DNA of 64,000 bases from Strongylocentrotus droebachiensis (GCA_035222895.1 JAVYIG010005383.1:62001-126000), one strand, 5' to 3'. Shown: positions 27,101 through 42,100, counted from the stretch's first letter. Made by a program: numbers and translations. The notes: generated from the sequence alone by a model not told the origin.

Positions 27101-30100
27101 CCTTGAGTCTTTGAAAAGTCACGCAGTTCTAAGTTAGAACAAGATCTATCATCATGGCAAGTTTCATGATAATGGCTTTATTCAGTCTTGACATATCCTG
27201 CGATCAAATTCGAGGAAGAATAGTAAATAAAGAAAATCTTGACGAAATCAATAGGTGATATGTAGACTTCTCACGTATCACCTAAGGCGCTACTCCAGGA
27301 TATCTTAGGGGGGGGGGGGGCAATTTTTTTTCTTCTGCTCCCGCAAATTTGAAAATCGCGTCGGCCAAAAATTCGCTCAGGGGGGGGGGGGGGGTAGTGA
27401 ACACTATTTTTTTGCCCCCCCTCCTAGATCCGCCACTGCACCTAATAAAGAAAATCTTGACGAAATCAATAGGTGATCTGTATACTTCGTACGTATCACC
27501 TAATTAGGGGTAACCAGCCACGCTTTGCAGCAGATCACCTAATAACATTAAAAGGCAACCAAAGTGTTGGTTAACAGGTTACTGGACCTATTCATGAATT
27601 CAATATCATTACCCAGTGAAAAAAATACACGGGGGCTTAGAGCGAAAAAGCCCCCAAAATGCCCAAAAGAGCCCCCGAAAATCAGAAAAGAGCCCCCATA
27701 AATTTACATTGAGTTCAATGCAAAACAAATTTTAGAATGTTATTTTCAGGCAGGCAAGCTTGAAAAGTAGCCCCCGAAAAATAAATATTAATTTTTTCCC
27801 TGTCATTACCTGAATTAATGGTTTGTGCTCCAGCAAGTAGGACCAGGTCATCTGGTATGGTGTATCCGTTTACTGTTCCAGTCACTGTGACGTCACCATC
27901 GATAGACAAACCTGTGTTAAATGTAATACCACCTGTCGCGAGGCTCTGGGATCCACTGATCTTCAATATCTGGAAGTGCACAGAATATATCCAGATTTCA
28001 GGGTATAACCTAACACAATCATCTTTAGAAAAAGTTAAATTCATATTAATTTTTTCCAATCATAATACCATTTTTCCCCCTTCAAATATTTGTAAGGTAT
28101 TACTGATGAACCTTTAAGAAAAAGAACCAGAACCTGCTTGGAGTTCTATAATGCTTAAATAAGAATTATAGATGGTTCAAGTTGTTCATTTCACGTGAGA
28201 TTATTCTATGGATAAAACTATCATGATCTGATTATTCACAAAACATGTCTAGGAAGACGAAATATCGATAATCTGATGATCTTTTCTAGTTATTACTTCA
28301 CACACATAACATTCATAAAAACCGACATGAACCAGGGCAAGACTAAAAATGTAAATTCAAGAAGCTCTATACCAAACGCTGTTTACATCCAAGCTCTTAA
28401 AAGCCACTGCAAAGGAAACGATATGACTCACGAGTCAAACCCCCTCTTTATAGTTCAAAACTACAAAAGTGCTTTTAATCAAACTCGTTCTTTTTATTCT
28501 GTGCTGACCAATAAAAAGGACATAAAGTTGCAAACTAACTTACGTTCGTATCAAATGCTGAGAGATCTTCACCATTTATAGTTTTCGTGTTGGCCATTGT
28601 CAAATCACCAGAGATAGAAACTGTATCAGAGAAAGTCTTGTCACCTGTACATGCATAGATTAAATGGTCAGAGTTGGAAAATGATGATCACTTAAAATGG
28701 GAAATAAAACTCCTCACAATTTTGCAGAAGAGGGGCATGATTCTAACATTTGACCACAGTTTAATTTTCGCATAATTATCTTCATACAGCCCCAAATTAG
28801 AGGAAGTGCAATGAACACTTACGGATGAAAACAAAAACATCCACGTACTACCGCTCTTCTATTTGCTGAGTCCCACAATCTTGTACAATTTGATTTGACA
28901 CAGTCGTTTTTATATATTAGTTTGTCCAATCATTTATAGGACTGCGAGACCCAAAATCTTGTAAAAATTTGATTTTACAGAAGCGATTTGATATTTTAGA
29001 TTGTCCAATCATTTATAGGACTATGATTATTGTATATGAAGATGAGACATAATTCTTTGGCTGCCCTTAGAAAGAAATGGACTAGTTTAATGTGTGGTAC
29101 GTAACTTCAAAGCGTGAGGAACTCCTAACATTTTCCTTTTTTTATTTCTTCCCCACCAAATAATCAAGACAAAAGACTCACCAGCTATGTCTCCATTTTG
29201 AGCAAGAAGGACAAAGTCGTCCGGGATAGTTTGACCATCAATAGTACTCTGGATACTAACGGCTCCTGAGAACTCGATAGAACCCGTCGCTTCCACCGTC
29301 ACCTCAAAGGTTTGTTCTCTCGTCTTCGCTAGGACGTCATCATAGAGATCTTCTACGTCAACACCATTGACATCCCCAGATACAGTGATGTCACCAGATA
29401 CTGATGATCCATGTGGAATAAATGAATATGGTTTGCTTGTTAGTTTCATTTCCAGGTCTGGGAATTTCATGACGTCCGTTTGTTTCGTCAAGAAATTCAT
29501 TTTACAGATAGCAAATCGTATAAGATGTCTTAATATTGGTTCAATTGAACTTAATACATATTTGACCTGGAGTTAGATTTATCATTGGAGAAGTTAGTAA
29601 GAGAATCTGTGATTGCGCGATATGTGATTAATTTTAAGCAGTTAAAAAATCCATACATATTTTGCAAAACAGATGGTCGCTCACAATTTTTGTATATGAA
29701 CCCCACAATTAAATTCGCTTACTTTGTGGAAAAGTAATTAAAACGAAATTGTTTCTGGGCGCTCGAAAAGAGTTTATCTGTATATGTTCAGACAATAACC
29801 AAGCTACATATATTAATACAAAGCATACATAATCAAAACAAATAAAATGTTAAAAGTTTGGAATAACTCTTGCAAGTTTTAATAATAACTTTAAAAAGAT
29901 AAATGTATTTTTAGCATAATACATTTTGCTTGTTGATGATAATCAAGATATACTTCCTTTTTTTGTATAGCGCACATAATATGGCAGATTAGCTTTGTGC
30001 TAAACATGTTACCCGATTAAGTCTACTACTATCAGGTGCTGCTGCTTCTGGCACTCCAACCTAAGAAACCAATGCGAAGTGGTTGAAAAAGTAAGTCAGG

Positions 30101-33100
30101 TGCCAAACGCATACCTGGTGCAGAGTGACACATATAAGAAATATGCTGTCTTGTCAAGGGACTTCACTACCGAACGTGGTTTTGTACCACACCCTTCGAT
30201 TAACCCATTGCTTGCTGGAACCTGGTAGTCCCTGCGTTAAGTCTATGGGAATTAGATAATTCAGTAGTCAATAGGTTAAGGATAAAGTCAGATATAACGA
30301 ACCACTATACCCATAACGCACCTATTACATTGTTAGTGAATGTTTTCTGGCCAGCCATGGACTGCGGTTCATCGATGATCTTGATGGCAGTTGCTGCATA
30401 TTCACTCAGATCGACGCCATCTACGGTTTTGCCTTCAGCCACAATGGTATCACCGTACACCATGATGTCTTTAGTAAATATCACCATTCCTATATGAGTG
30501 GAATTTAATATTTGTTTAAGTCGTCATATTTTCTCGCTTTACTCCCTTTAAAAATGAATACATATGGAAACCAATGCTCATCAGCTCTTGTTCTGTGGAA
30601 CTCTCTACCCGGCTTTTACTATTACATATCAATTGGAAATATATATTCTCTCGACACTCTTAAGAAAGTCCTGAAGACCCGTCTTCTCTTAAAGGAGCAC
30701 GATGAAGGGACAGTTCACACTCCTTTGATTGTCACAAAGAAATTACTTTCTAGTGTCTCTAGATGGTGGACATGTGACCCTCCTTTAAGTTCTGTACAAA
30801 GAACTAAAAAATTTGACCTTCTTTCCTTGTCGGCAATTATTTTGATATTTATCGTAAAATCTTTTTAAAATCTGTATTTTTGTAAACAATTGTCGTCAAA
30901 CTGAAAAATTCAAAATTTCTTTCATAATTTGTTGTTTTGCTTGTTGGAAAGTTATCAGCTAATTGGTTTATAAATTATTCTGACACACCTCAAAGCTCCG
31001 ACCTACTAGAAATTAGGAGATGAACAAGATTTATAAGAAATCAATTTTGAGGGCTATTTAAATGGAATATTGTACCGCCCCTAGAAATTGTATCTGTATT
31101 ATTGATCATGTCTTTCTAATGTTGGTACATTCGAAAGGGGATACACAAGGCTATATTAAAATTGCCTCGGATAGAATTCTTAGAATATCTTTGGGATCGT
31201 GTTCACAATGTCCTCCAGACGGAATACCTGTGATAGTCTGATTGACGTAGATAAGGACCGCCTCTTCTGATAGGTCGATTCCATTTACAGTCCCAGATAA
31301 GATCACATCCTGTTGAGCTTCTACTCCTCCATCAACGATTGTTAACCGTGAATCAATGGTCTGTGTTCCAGAGAGGGTGAACACACTCTCAGATATATCT
31401 ATACCATTGACATTCCCATCAACGATGACGTCATCTTGGCTCTTTAGGTCATTAAGGAACGTTTTAGAGGCTGTGGAAGACAAATGAGAAACTACAGGTT
31501 TACTGATTTTGAATCGTAGACTTGGTCAGTGGTTTCAACTTATATACTAGCTTATTAATTTTGTTGTTAATGAAGTGATCTATTCGTTATCTCCCAGATT
31601 CAATAAAGATTGTGTACGCATATTTATATATACGATACTGGATATGGATCCAAGTACTTTGTGAACCCTGAGATGTTTCGAAATCGCGATAAATTAGCCT
31701 GTGAAAATGTTTAATAAACTCTGCCAATCAGGTGATATCTTCAACGAAATATTGATTAGTTACTCATCACTTTCAATACTTTTTTTTGAAGATCAAGCAC
31801 GAAAAAAACACCTGAAACAGATTACTTTTTTTTCTTTGTCATTGTTTAAAATATTGTGCTCCCTTTCGTTTTAAAATCCTGGATTGCCCTTAGATGACCG
31901 TACCTGTGATGGTCTGAATAGTGTCATGAAAAACTGCATCGTTATAGGCACTTGTAAAATCGACGTCGTTGATAAGGCTTCCATCTATAGATACATCACC
32001 CGTGATGTCGACGGCGCTATTAAAATCCACAGCACCGGAGAGAGTACCCCCGCTGGTGATAGACAACACCAGACTGCTAAACTCGGATACATCCACCTAA
32101 TATGAGAATAAACATTACATTCAGAAAACATCTCAGGCAATCAGAGGGAGTACATACTTTTTTTTGGAAGAGAAAATAAAGGATGGTATAATTTTGGAAC
32201 GGTCTTGACCCCCATATGAGAGGTCCCTGGACGATCTTGGACGATTATTTTATTGGATTTGATTTGATTTGATTCATTCACTCAAAATTAGAAATACATC
32301 ATACACAGCAATATGCTTGTTAATAGTAATTTCCACTATTAAACACTAGATTGAAGATTAGGTGCCCAGCCGTCATTCACAACAAAAGTGTACAACGGGT
32401 ATTATTAAATGGCAGACACCGTTATTTATCACGAAATAAAAACTTCACGGTCACCGAAGTTCTAATTTTTGTTTTCTAAAAAGCTCCATAATTTGGGTAA
32501 ATAATGTTTTTCATTTCATTTCATTTATTTTCCACTTCTCATAAAAAACATATAACAATTTACATACAATATCTGATTAAATACAACAAAACAAAACAAG
32601 AAAATAACATAACAATATTAAAAGAATTTTTAGCACCTAGAACTTATACTTGAGTATGTGGAGGAGCCAACAAAGGCCATTGGCCTGTCAAGGGCTGGTC
32701 TCCAGGAATAAATTAAAAATATATTGGTAGGTAAAGAACATAATTTAGTACATAACAAAAGGGAAACAGGCGGTCTGTGTGATGGAAAAGTATACACAAA
32801 GAATATTTGAGCATAAATAATTCAGGGGTGTAGTAATTATTTTTTAAAAAAATCAACATATTTTAACATTTCAAAAGACATTGTTTGTATTTGCCTTTTC
32901 AATACGCCCTGTATAAATGAAGTAAGAATTTCAGTCGACTTACTGTATCCACGGTTTTTCCTGGTGAGACATTCATAGGCTGACTCAGACTGATTTGTTG
33001 TGAGAACGTCTTGGCTCCATCCACGGAGGCACTACGACTAGACACCACGATATCCGTGTTCAAATCCAGGCCGTTAATATCACCATTGATATCAACGTTG

Positions 33101-36100
33101 GCGTTAACGTTGACATTAGAATCGAATGTTTTTAATCCACCAACCGTTTGAGAAGACCCTTTATCCATGACGTCGTCTAAATAAGTAGGAACGACAAAAA
33201 GACAATATTTCTCTGTCAGTCGATCAAATAATTAACATGTCGCAAGACTGTAAATGATAAACACAAAAATAAAACAATGGTTTATTCAACAGAAACAATG
33301 GGGTTTCATAAGCTTTTAACGTGTTTAAATTGGATTGATTAAAAACGCTTTCAAACGATGAAGTATGAACACTCACTCATGATAAGATGTTGAACTATCG
33401 AGGCAAGTTCTGGGGCTAGCATAACGCATATATACAAATAGTTTGGGAAACCATGACAATCAATAAAAACATTTGCTACATTATATACTCCTCTAATTCA
33501 TATAATACTGTGGTGAATTCTGCTACTAACTCTCAAGTGGGTCTCAAACTAACATTATAAAACGATTGATTCAATTAAATTTAATCATTGATTAATTTGT
33601 TATTATAACAGAAATGATTCTTCTAGTGGTACGAAAAGAAATTCAAAAGAGAAATGTCCGCTTGTGACACAGTCATTATCTTTTTGACTAAATTTTTGTA
33701 TTCGATATACGATTATCTAAAACATTTTCATAGAGCTTTAACTTATCGTTTTGTATACCCCTCAAAGCACAGTGAATCTTTGGCTGAAGGCAAACAATAC
33801 TTTGTGAAAACATCGCTTTGATGTATCCTGCATGGACCGAGCCGGCATATACTCATTCCCTTTTAAGCCCGGACAAATGATACTTGAAGAAATATATTCC
33901 CTAACTTTAATAGCTCTAATTAGTTAGATTGTAGAAAATAATAATAATAATAATAATGATAGCCTAATAGTCCACTCCGAATTTTATTAAACCGAAACAG
34001 AAATTCTTTTTGCCCAAAATGGAACAACATTCTAAAATATTATGGCCCCTCTACCGATGACGTGCCTATATACAAGTCGAATGGATACGTCGACGGACTG
34101 TCTATCAAAAGGTCCACGGTTCAAGTCCCGTCGCGGCACTAATGTCCTTTGGTAAGACATTGATCTACGTTTGCCACACTCCAACAAGGTGAAGTAAATG
34201 GGGACCTGGTGGGAATTTATTCCTTCAAACGCAGAGCGCATGACAGCTGCTCTGCTAAAGCCAGGGTAATAACGATGCACGTTATTGTAGATCGCTTAGA
34301 GACTTCTGATAAATTAAACGTTAGGCGCTATATAAGCAAATATAATTATTATCATTATTATCCCGTTTATCGATCAAATTCTGGGTTCTCCAACCGACAT
34401 GAGCTCACCTGGTACAGTAATAGAATTGATATCACCTGATACCGTTACAGCTGTTCCTACTGTGAGGTCATCAGTAAAATCCACCTGACCTGTCATTGTC
34501 TGTGAGCCGGTAAATCGTAAGGCATTATCCTCAACGTATGATAGGTCTATAACATCATTGATCAAATCATCCTGTGATGTGAACGAATCGGCTTCGGCTC
34601 CACCACTTACAACCGTCTGTCTGGCACTTATTGTAATCGAGCCTGCAAGAATGGAAACAAAATGTACAGAAAATGCATCGCCGACGATTCCTTTATCAAA
34701 GACACACCGTTCTTTTGAATTGAACACAAATGGCTTCTCTCGTACCTAGGTATTGCAATATGTATTGCAATACTAATCATAGCTGTAAAAGGATGGTAAG
34801 TTATTGAAAATTAAAATTGTTCTTACAATGCAAGAAGAAAATATAGTTCAGTATACAATTACGTGTGTAGTGGTGTTTGAGGGTAGGACCATAGAGACAG
34901 GAGTGTGGAGAGATTATATCATCTACACCTCACGTTGTATTTTCCGTCTCCTTTTCTTCTCTCCTTTACCCCCTCCCCCAATTTTTTCCCCCACTTTATT
35001 TGGGTGGGAAAGTGCCCCCATGCCCAATGTACAAACGCCAGTACATTAAATTATGCGCTTCAATTAACCCTTTCCTCGTTACCATGTACGTTTTAAAGAT
35101 ACAGTTGGAGAGTATCCAATTGATATGTTCAGATCGAAGAACTTACCAAAAGTTAATTGTATTAATTACAGCTAATGGCGATGTTTGGTTGAAGATTTTT
35201 TTCTCCCGATAATTCCAGTTTAATAACCCTAACCATTACCCATGGACCCTGGCGCAAGGCAGTGTCGTGAAGCGTTCCAAAATGTATCGTCTTGACCAAC
35301 ACGAATATAAAGCATATCGAATAATTCTTGCTGTGATAATCTGCAGGCACATAGCCACGGGGGGGGGGGGGGGGCACTTGACCCCAAACAAAATCCAAGA
35401 TCGTTCGAACTTTTTTAGATCCCTGTTTTTGACCTTGATCGATTACATGTATGTGCTACCAAACATCAAACTCTGGCTACGAGCATTACGAGGACAAACG
35501 TGTCATTTATCATTTTTTATGATTTTGTTATTACTAAGGTTTACTTACTTTATATCCATTTTCGTCGACTTTATATCCATTTTCGTCGACTTGATTTTAC
35601 TTTATTTAGTTATCTTTTTTTTTAATTAGTCAAATTAAAGGTAAAGACCTGTATTGGAAACGCCCTAATTTCAAAAAATGAAATGGAAGCTCTCATTACC
35701 AATCATGTGAAAGAATATGTTTTGACTAATACATGATGATAACAAATTTGCCGGGAAACCGCCTACTAATTCATATATTTGGTAAATTTGTCTCTCTCAT
35801 GGTCTGTGAGAGATATAGGGTAGTCCCATATACATCGTTCTGTGTATAGTGCCTGTAACTTTACGAAGAATGGGCCAAATTTCTTATCATTTTGATGATT
35901 CCAGAACCTTGCAGATGCTAGATGCTAGATGATCAACCTTTTCTGATCGATTCCACAACGTTTCTTTCACAATGCAATCGCATGATCATAACTGGTCTTT
36001 ACCTTTAACATAGAATAACATAACATAACATAATAAAATAACGATGCGCAAACGTTGACAGGAACTGAAAGAAATGAATGCAGTCAATTTAGATCAAAAG

Positions 36101-39100
36101 TAGAATATTACCTGGGATAGTCTGTACTGTAGATTTAGTAACAAAGCCTGGAGGATGTGGTTGCAGTGATCGAGAATCATTTCTATTGTTTCCAATAGCT
36201 CGAATAAGCTCAGGATCTACTTCATACGGCTGCCCACTCTGAACCTCAAGCGTTTTGGTCTGGAGGATCGGAAGTCTCACAGTTCCTACAACGGAAATCA
36301 ATTAAGGACCTGTGAGTCTGAAGCCGAAACATCTTTGTCAAACTAAAAAATCTTTATGAATGAGATCTTTGACTTTGCTCTGTTTCGTTCAGTATAGTTA
36401 GGCAAGAGTGGATTCTGAAATGTTCATAATTTTGACAGAAGAAAAAAGAAATAGAGAAGAAAATAAACAGAAACAAGAAAGGTAGGAGAAGGGAGATACA
36501 GAAAGAAACATATAGGGAGAGATACAGAGAGAGAGAGAAAGAGATGAAGAGAGAGAGAGAGAGAGGGGGGGGGGGTAGAAAGAGAGGGAGAAATGTCGTG
36601 AGAAGCTCTGAGAGACGATGACTAGCATCATTGCAGATGGAAACCGGGGTAATGACCGAGGAGTTGATTATCGAGAAAACGAAAGGAAATCACATACATG
36701 TACACGTGGAGTTAAAACAATTGTTTTACTTGTGTCATAAATTATTAATCCATCCAAAACGCTGAGTGATCATGCACTGCATTTATTGTCTTACTTTTAA
36801 AGCAGATTTTGAAAATAATCACTCGTTCTGTCAAGACCTTTTCTTCGGTGTAGTAACAGAACAATGAAATTGGAAGGAAAACAAAGTAAGGTGGGGCATG
36901 GCGCCGAATGAAATAATTTGATTATGTAGGTAAACAAATAATGCCGATTCAAGAAGTGGAAACACTCACCTGTAATAACAATGTTGCTATTGATAACTTG
37001 GTTATCTGTTGTCTTACTCAAACCACTCTCTTTCAAGGTCTTGGAGACCCTTGTGATGTTTTTGATCCCTTCTTCAGTTGACACTGAGAGTTCTTCTAAG
37101 CAGCTTGGTAGATGAACACTAGTGACGTATGTTGCTAGAAATAAAATCAGGAACGTGTTGATGAGTTAACATTTGTTGGTTATCGTACGTATACTTTGTC
37201 CTTACTGTTAAGCTTGTATGCAATATTATAGAACAATGTTTACTGTCATAATGCTTTCACATATCAATAGCTTTAGAATCATATAATATGTATATTTTGT
37301 ATCGTTGCTACATTTCAAAATTGTATTAGTGCATGTCATGTATAAACGTGATATATCATTGACAATTTGCATAGGGTATAACTACGTACAATCTTGATGC
37401 CTCATTTATTATCATTGCAATGCTCACCACATTTAGATTTTAAAAGCTGATTTTGCGTTTTATTATTCATTACATCTTGGTTATAGCCATCCAAATTATA
37501 TCAATGACCATTTTATTGACATTTACCAGGGTGTTTAAGGCATGGAACTGATGCCTGTTTTGATAAATGCGAGATAGTTCTATTTCCAAATCTTACTTGT
37601 GTCATTAACATGTAACAATGATCACTGTTGTGAAGATTCACCAGGATGTGTCAGTCATATATCTGGGGGGTGTTTCACAAAGACTAAGATCGACTTTAAG
37701 TTGGAGTTAACTATGGCTGACTGTTTATGCCACTGTTGTCTCTCACCATTTACTTGCATTGGTCTCTCAAGGGACGTACAAATCATGGTTACAAATCTAC
37801 AGAATTTACATTTGTTGATAATTCATTATTGAAGGAAAAAATATATAAAGATCATAATTGAGAAACCAATGATGAGAGCAACCAGTGGCATGAATAGCCT
37901 GCCATATTTAAGTCCAACTTAAAGTCAATCTTAGTCTTTGTGGAAGACCCCCCTGATACCTAAAGATATGTTTTAATAAAACATAGCTAACCCCCTTTCC
38001 AAATCTTACTTGTGTGATTGACGTGTGTGAACGAAAACCAGTTTGATTCTGTCAGGTTTCGATGTTCTGTGGTCCAGAACACACCGCCAGATGTGGCGAT
38101 GTAATCAGTGCCATCCAAGGTGAATGCCTCGATGTGGATATCGGTGAGTCGGGTAGAAGGTTCGTAGAGGTAGAGATTGGTGTCGGCCTCTTCCCACTGA
38201 GCATTGTCAGTGAACTCGTAGAAATGAAGTCCCTGTAACCATAGAAACCATTCAGACGCATTCCATTCAATACTCATTTCTCTCCAGAATGTTATGTATC
38301 TATCCACCCATCGATGCCTTTTTTCGTCTCGTTACTATCGACTATCGGCTATAATGACTCAACGCGATTATCATCAAACTCGCGTTGAGTTGCGATTAGT
38401 TCTCTTAACCCTTACTGTACTGGGGGGGGGGGCCAGGGAGGCCCCCCCCCCCTCGACATTTTCGGAGATTGCGTCGCAACCGCTTGGAATTTTGAATTGT
38501 CGTTTCATGACTTTTTTCCCTCAAGTCTTACGCACATTTTGATACCATTTTCGTCAAAATCGGATATACCTGTAAGGCGTTACATAACAATTAGTATGCG
38601 CATGTCATCCAAAAAAAAAAAAAAATTAAAAATCCATCAAAATTTGCATAAATTATCATAATTAATTACATTAAAATAACTTTTTTGTGTTAGAAAAGAA
38701 GTTTCATATGAATAATGAGTTTCAACATTCAAAAAGTGGAGTTTGACACGTTTTCTGTAAAATGCATAAAATTAGCGCATTTTGCATAATTAATTAGGCT
38801 AACGACAAAAATTTGCATATTCGGAAAAAACTAATTATACCATCTTGTTCCTTACGTAAATATCTACACACATGCAAATTTTCGTGTTCATCGGACAACC
38901 GACGGCCGAGATCATAGGGGGGGGGGGGGGCCTCCAGGCACCCCCCCCCCCCCAGTCAGTGGGTGCTCAAAATAGCCCAGTACAGTAAGGGTTAAAGCTT
39001 ATCTGTACTAGTGTACAGGAGGGATTAGATCTCCCTGCAAGGTCACTTGACAGGTGGTTATCTCATCAACTCAGCTCTCAATTAACATAAGAGAAAGAGG

Positions 39101-42100
39101 ATCATTGGGGACCAATGGTCACCGATTATGCATTGTTTGTTATATAGAGGGCGCAAGTAGCTATAAGTAGTGCAGTAGGGCTATGTTCAACACTTTATTA
39201 CACGTAGCTCAATAGTCTAGTGCCACACCCTTGGATAAAAGCCATTACGTTACAAGCTTCCTCGATATGCACATTTCTGAAAGTGCATCAAAATAATTCT
39301 TGGCATAATACTTACCGTCTGGTCAACTGCTACAAGAAGATTAGGATCAAGCTCCATATCTAAATACTCAAAGTGCATGGCGCCATCTGTGCTTATGGTT
39401 TGATACTCAATAAACTGTTTATCTGTGGGAAATGAGATCATCGCAACACAGTTATCACTTACTTCAAATCCACAAGCATTCCATACAAATTAATATTGAT
39501 CTTTCGTTCTGCATTCGTATAAGTTTCACCCATTGTTGGTGCTTTTCTAAAAGCCTTAATAATAATTTTGTAACATTCTATTTAATGATAGCAGGTGATG
39601 ACGATACATTTAAGTCCTGTATAAAAAGTAATTCCCCAGGTAGACGAGTCGGTCAACTCAACTTCGATTACCCTTCATTGCAGCGTACAACAATTCATAC
39701 AATTCATCGTTTTAAGGTGGAATATTTCATAGAGAATCTTTTTTTCTTCAAATGCTTCAGTTAGGAAAGTGATAATCAAGTGATTCATTTAGATGCCTCC
39801 TTTGGTTGCACAATACTGGGGGTACATTATTTCTTTCGTTCCTGGTTCTGTCCTCTCTTTTTAGTATACGATGAGGTACACAAATATATTTAATTGTATT
39901 ATACTGCATTATGTTGTATTTAGGCATCATTGATTTACACCAATATTCTATTTATAAACATAATGGTTTACATTTCTACTAAAAAGCATAGTAGGTATTT
40001 AAATGATATAAGTATTGTAAGTAATAAATCAAATTGATATTTGAGATATTTAAATTAACATATTCCCTTAGGATAAAAGCATAATTTGTACATATAACTC
40101 ACCGGTTGCCCACCAATATATGGAGGAATCAGTCAGTGTAGTCTCTGCACCGTCTACAACCTCAAGATAGTTGCTAATAGCTAAGTAGTTGTGTTCTTCT
40201 TGTACGAAGAATGTGACAGATTTAGGCGCTGAACTGTACATGATTTGTAACTTGATCATTTCCACATCAGCTTCATCGGTTGACGTATCTGCCATATCAA
40301 GGAATAATGAATTGTTTGTTGGTTTTACCTGACTGCTAACAAAACATGTATATGCATGTGAGTAAGCAACTAGGGGACAGACAGCTTTAGGTCATCTGCG
40401 GGGGACTTTTTAATGAAGATTAACGCCTTACCAAAGGGCACTACCACATCGACTTGATTTCGAGACTGCTCTGACACTGAGCCATCACACCTCCAGCATA
40501 ATTTATGAACACGTTTCCTAGCTTGAATACCTCTTTAGTGTCTTAAATTGTAAATATATCACTCAGACGTCAATGGCTAACCATCTTTTTCGTATGGTGA
40601 GTGTCTGTTCTTTGAAGGAATATAAACAAATATATGTTTATATGTTCATGATTTGCTAGAGTAGAAGATAATAAAATTTTTCTTTTAATACTAAACTCAC
40701 ACGATATAATTATGTTACTTGTTCTCTCTCTCTCGTTCTCTCTCTCTCGTTCTCTCTCTCTCGTTCTCTCTCTCTCGTTCTCTCTCTCTCGTTCTCTCTC
40801 TCTCGTTCTCTCTCTCTCCCTCTCTCTCTCTCCCTCTCTCGCTCTCTCTCTCGCTCTCTCCCTCTCCCTCTCGTCCTCTCCCTCTCGCTCTCTCCCTCTC
40901 GCTCTCTCGCTCTCTCCCTCTCCCTCTCCACCTCCCTCCTTTTCTCCCTCTTTTTTCCTCCCAAAAAGGGACAATCGCTTGTGATCCAATGAAAAAGGAT
41001 GACAATATCCACTTAATATATGCATACGGAAATATTCAGACATGTTAAATGACATTCTGTAGAGATCCAAAGAAAAGAGGTACCACCTTATAACCTTATA
41101 TAACACTTACCCACATACATATGGTACAACAGAGTACCTGGAGTATAACCTCCGCCGTTGGATCCATATTGAGAAATAGCCACGTATAAGTCTAATCCAA
41201 TCACTGCAGTAGCTATATCACTTGCTCTTTCTGTATCAACAGACGCGACCTCATCAAAATGGGCTCCCGCAAACCTGTATATACTGTGGAAATGGTAGCA
41301 GGCAGAAAGCTTTTGTCTGCTTTAATTTCATGAACAACATACATTGTAGAACGTGAAGATGATATCACTATGAACATTACGGACAAAGAAAGAGGACAAA
41401 ATATACAGTTCCTCAGGTAGACAAAGGAACATCCCTTCACTGCTATTATGTAAAAATGTGTAGAACAGGTGAAAATGCATGTGACACCTGTTCTACACAT
41501 TTTTATATAACAGCAGTGAAGGGATGTTCCTTTGTCTACCTGGGGAACTGTATATTTTGTCCTCTTTCTTTGTCCGTCATATTCATAGTGTATGGTGTTG
41601 CCCCGGAGAGTAATTAAAAAAACAGGTTCAGAACGAAAACTTACATAATCCAAATTCGTTGGTCTTTAAGGGCAGTAATAATTGATGAAGTTATACCATA
41701 CTCGTAATTGAGAAAGAAAAAACATTACTTTCAAGAATATTTCAAATGAATGAAGTTTAGATTCGAAGAACACTAGGAAAAACATATAAAATAACATATC
41801 ACGACTTTACACAACTTGTTTGAAACCACTCCTTATTCATAAACGGTACAAAATCATGCGATCTGACTAAGATATGAACCAACTGACTTACTTGATTCCC
41901 CTTTATAAAGCCTATATACGGTCAGGGAGGGAACTAAAGCTTTGCAAGGGCAGAGGTCTATTGGAGTTTGAATAAATTATTAATAGATTACAGGCTATCG
42001 TTATATTCGTAAAACAGAAAGCTATTATTATACAAATATTGCATGCTTCAGCGTTTGATATTAGAAAATAAATGAACCGACCCATTTTGAATTTGGAGGT

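Noticed and set aside
29367-29576. Plus-strand frames opposite gene A exons (for example 2069-2317, 27818-28117, 29367-29576, 31884-32105)
   Set aside because: Shadows of the minus-strand exons; they lack domain similarity and cross splice junctions.
40712-41106. Long arginine/glutamate- or serine/leucine-rich reading frames on both strands
   Set aside because: They are translations of the CT/GA microsatellite; no splice signals, no start context and open in several frames at once.
41213-41653. A 146-codon minus-strand frame overlapping exon 4
   Set aside because: It reads through the intron into foldback MITE F1; only 41111-41274 has EAR similarity and splice sites.
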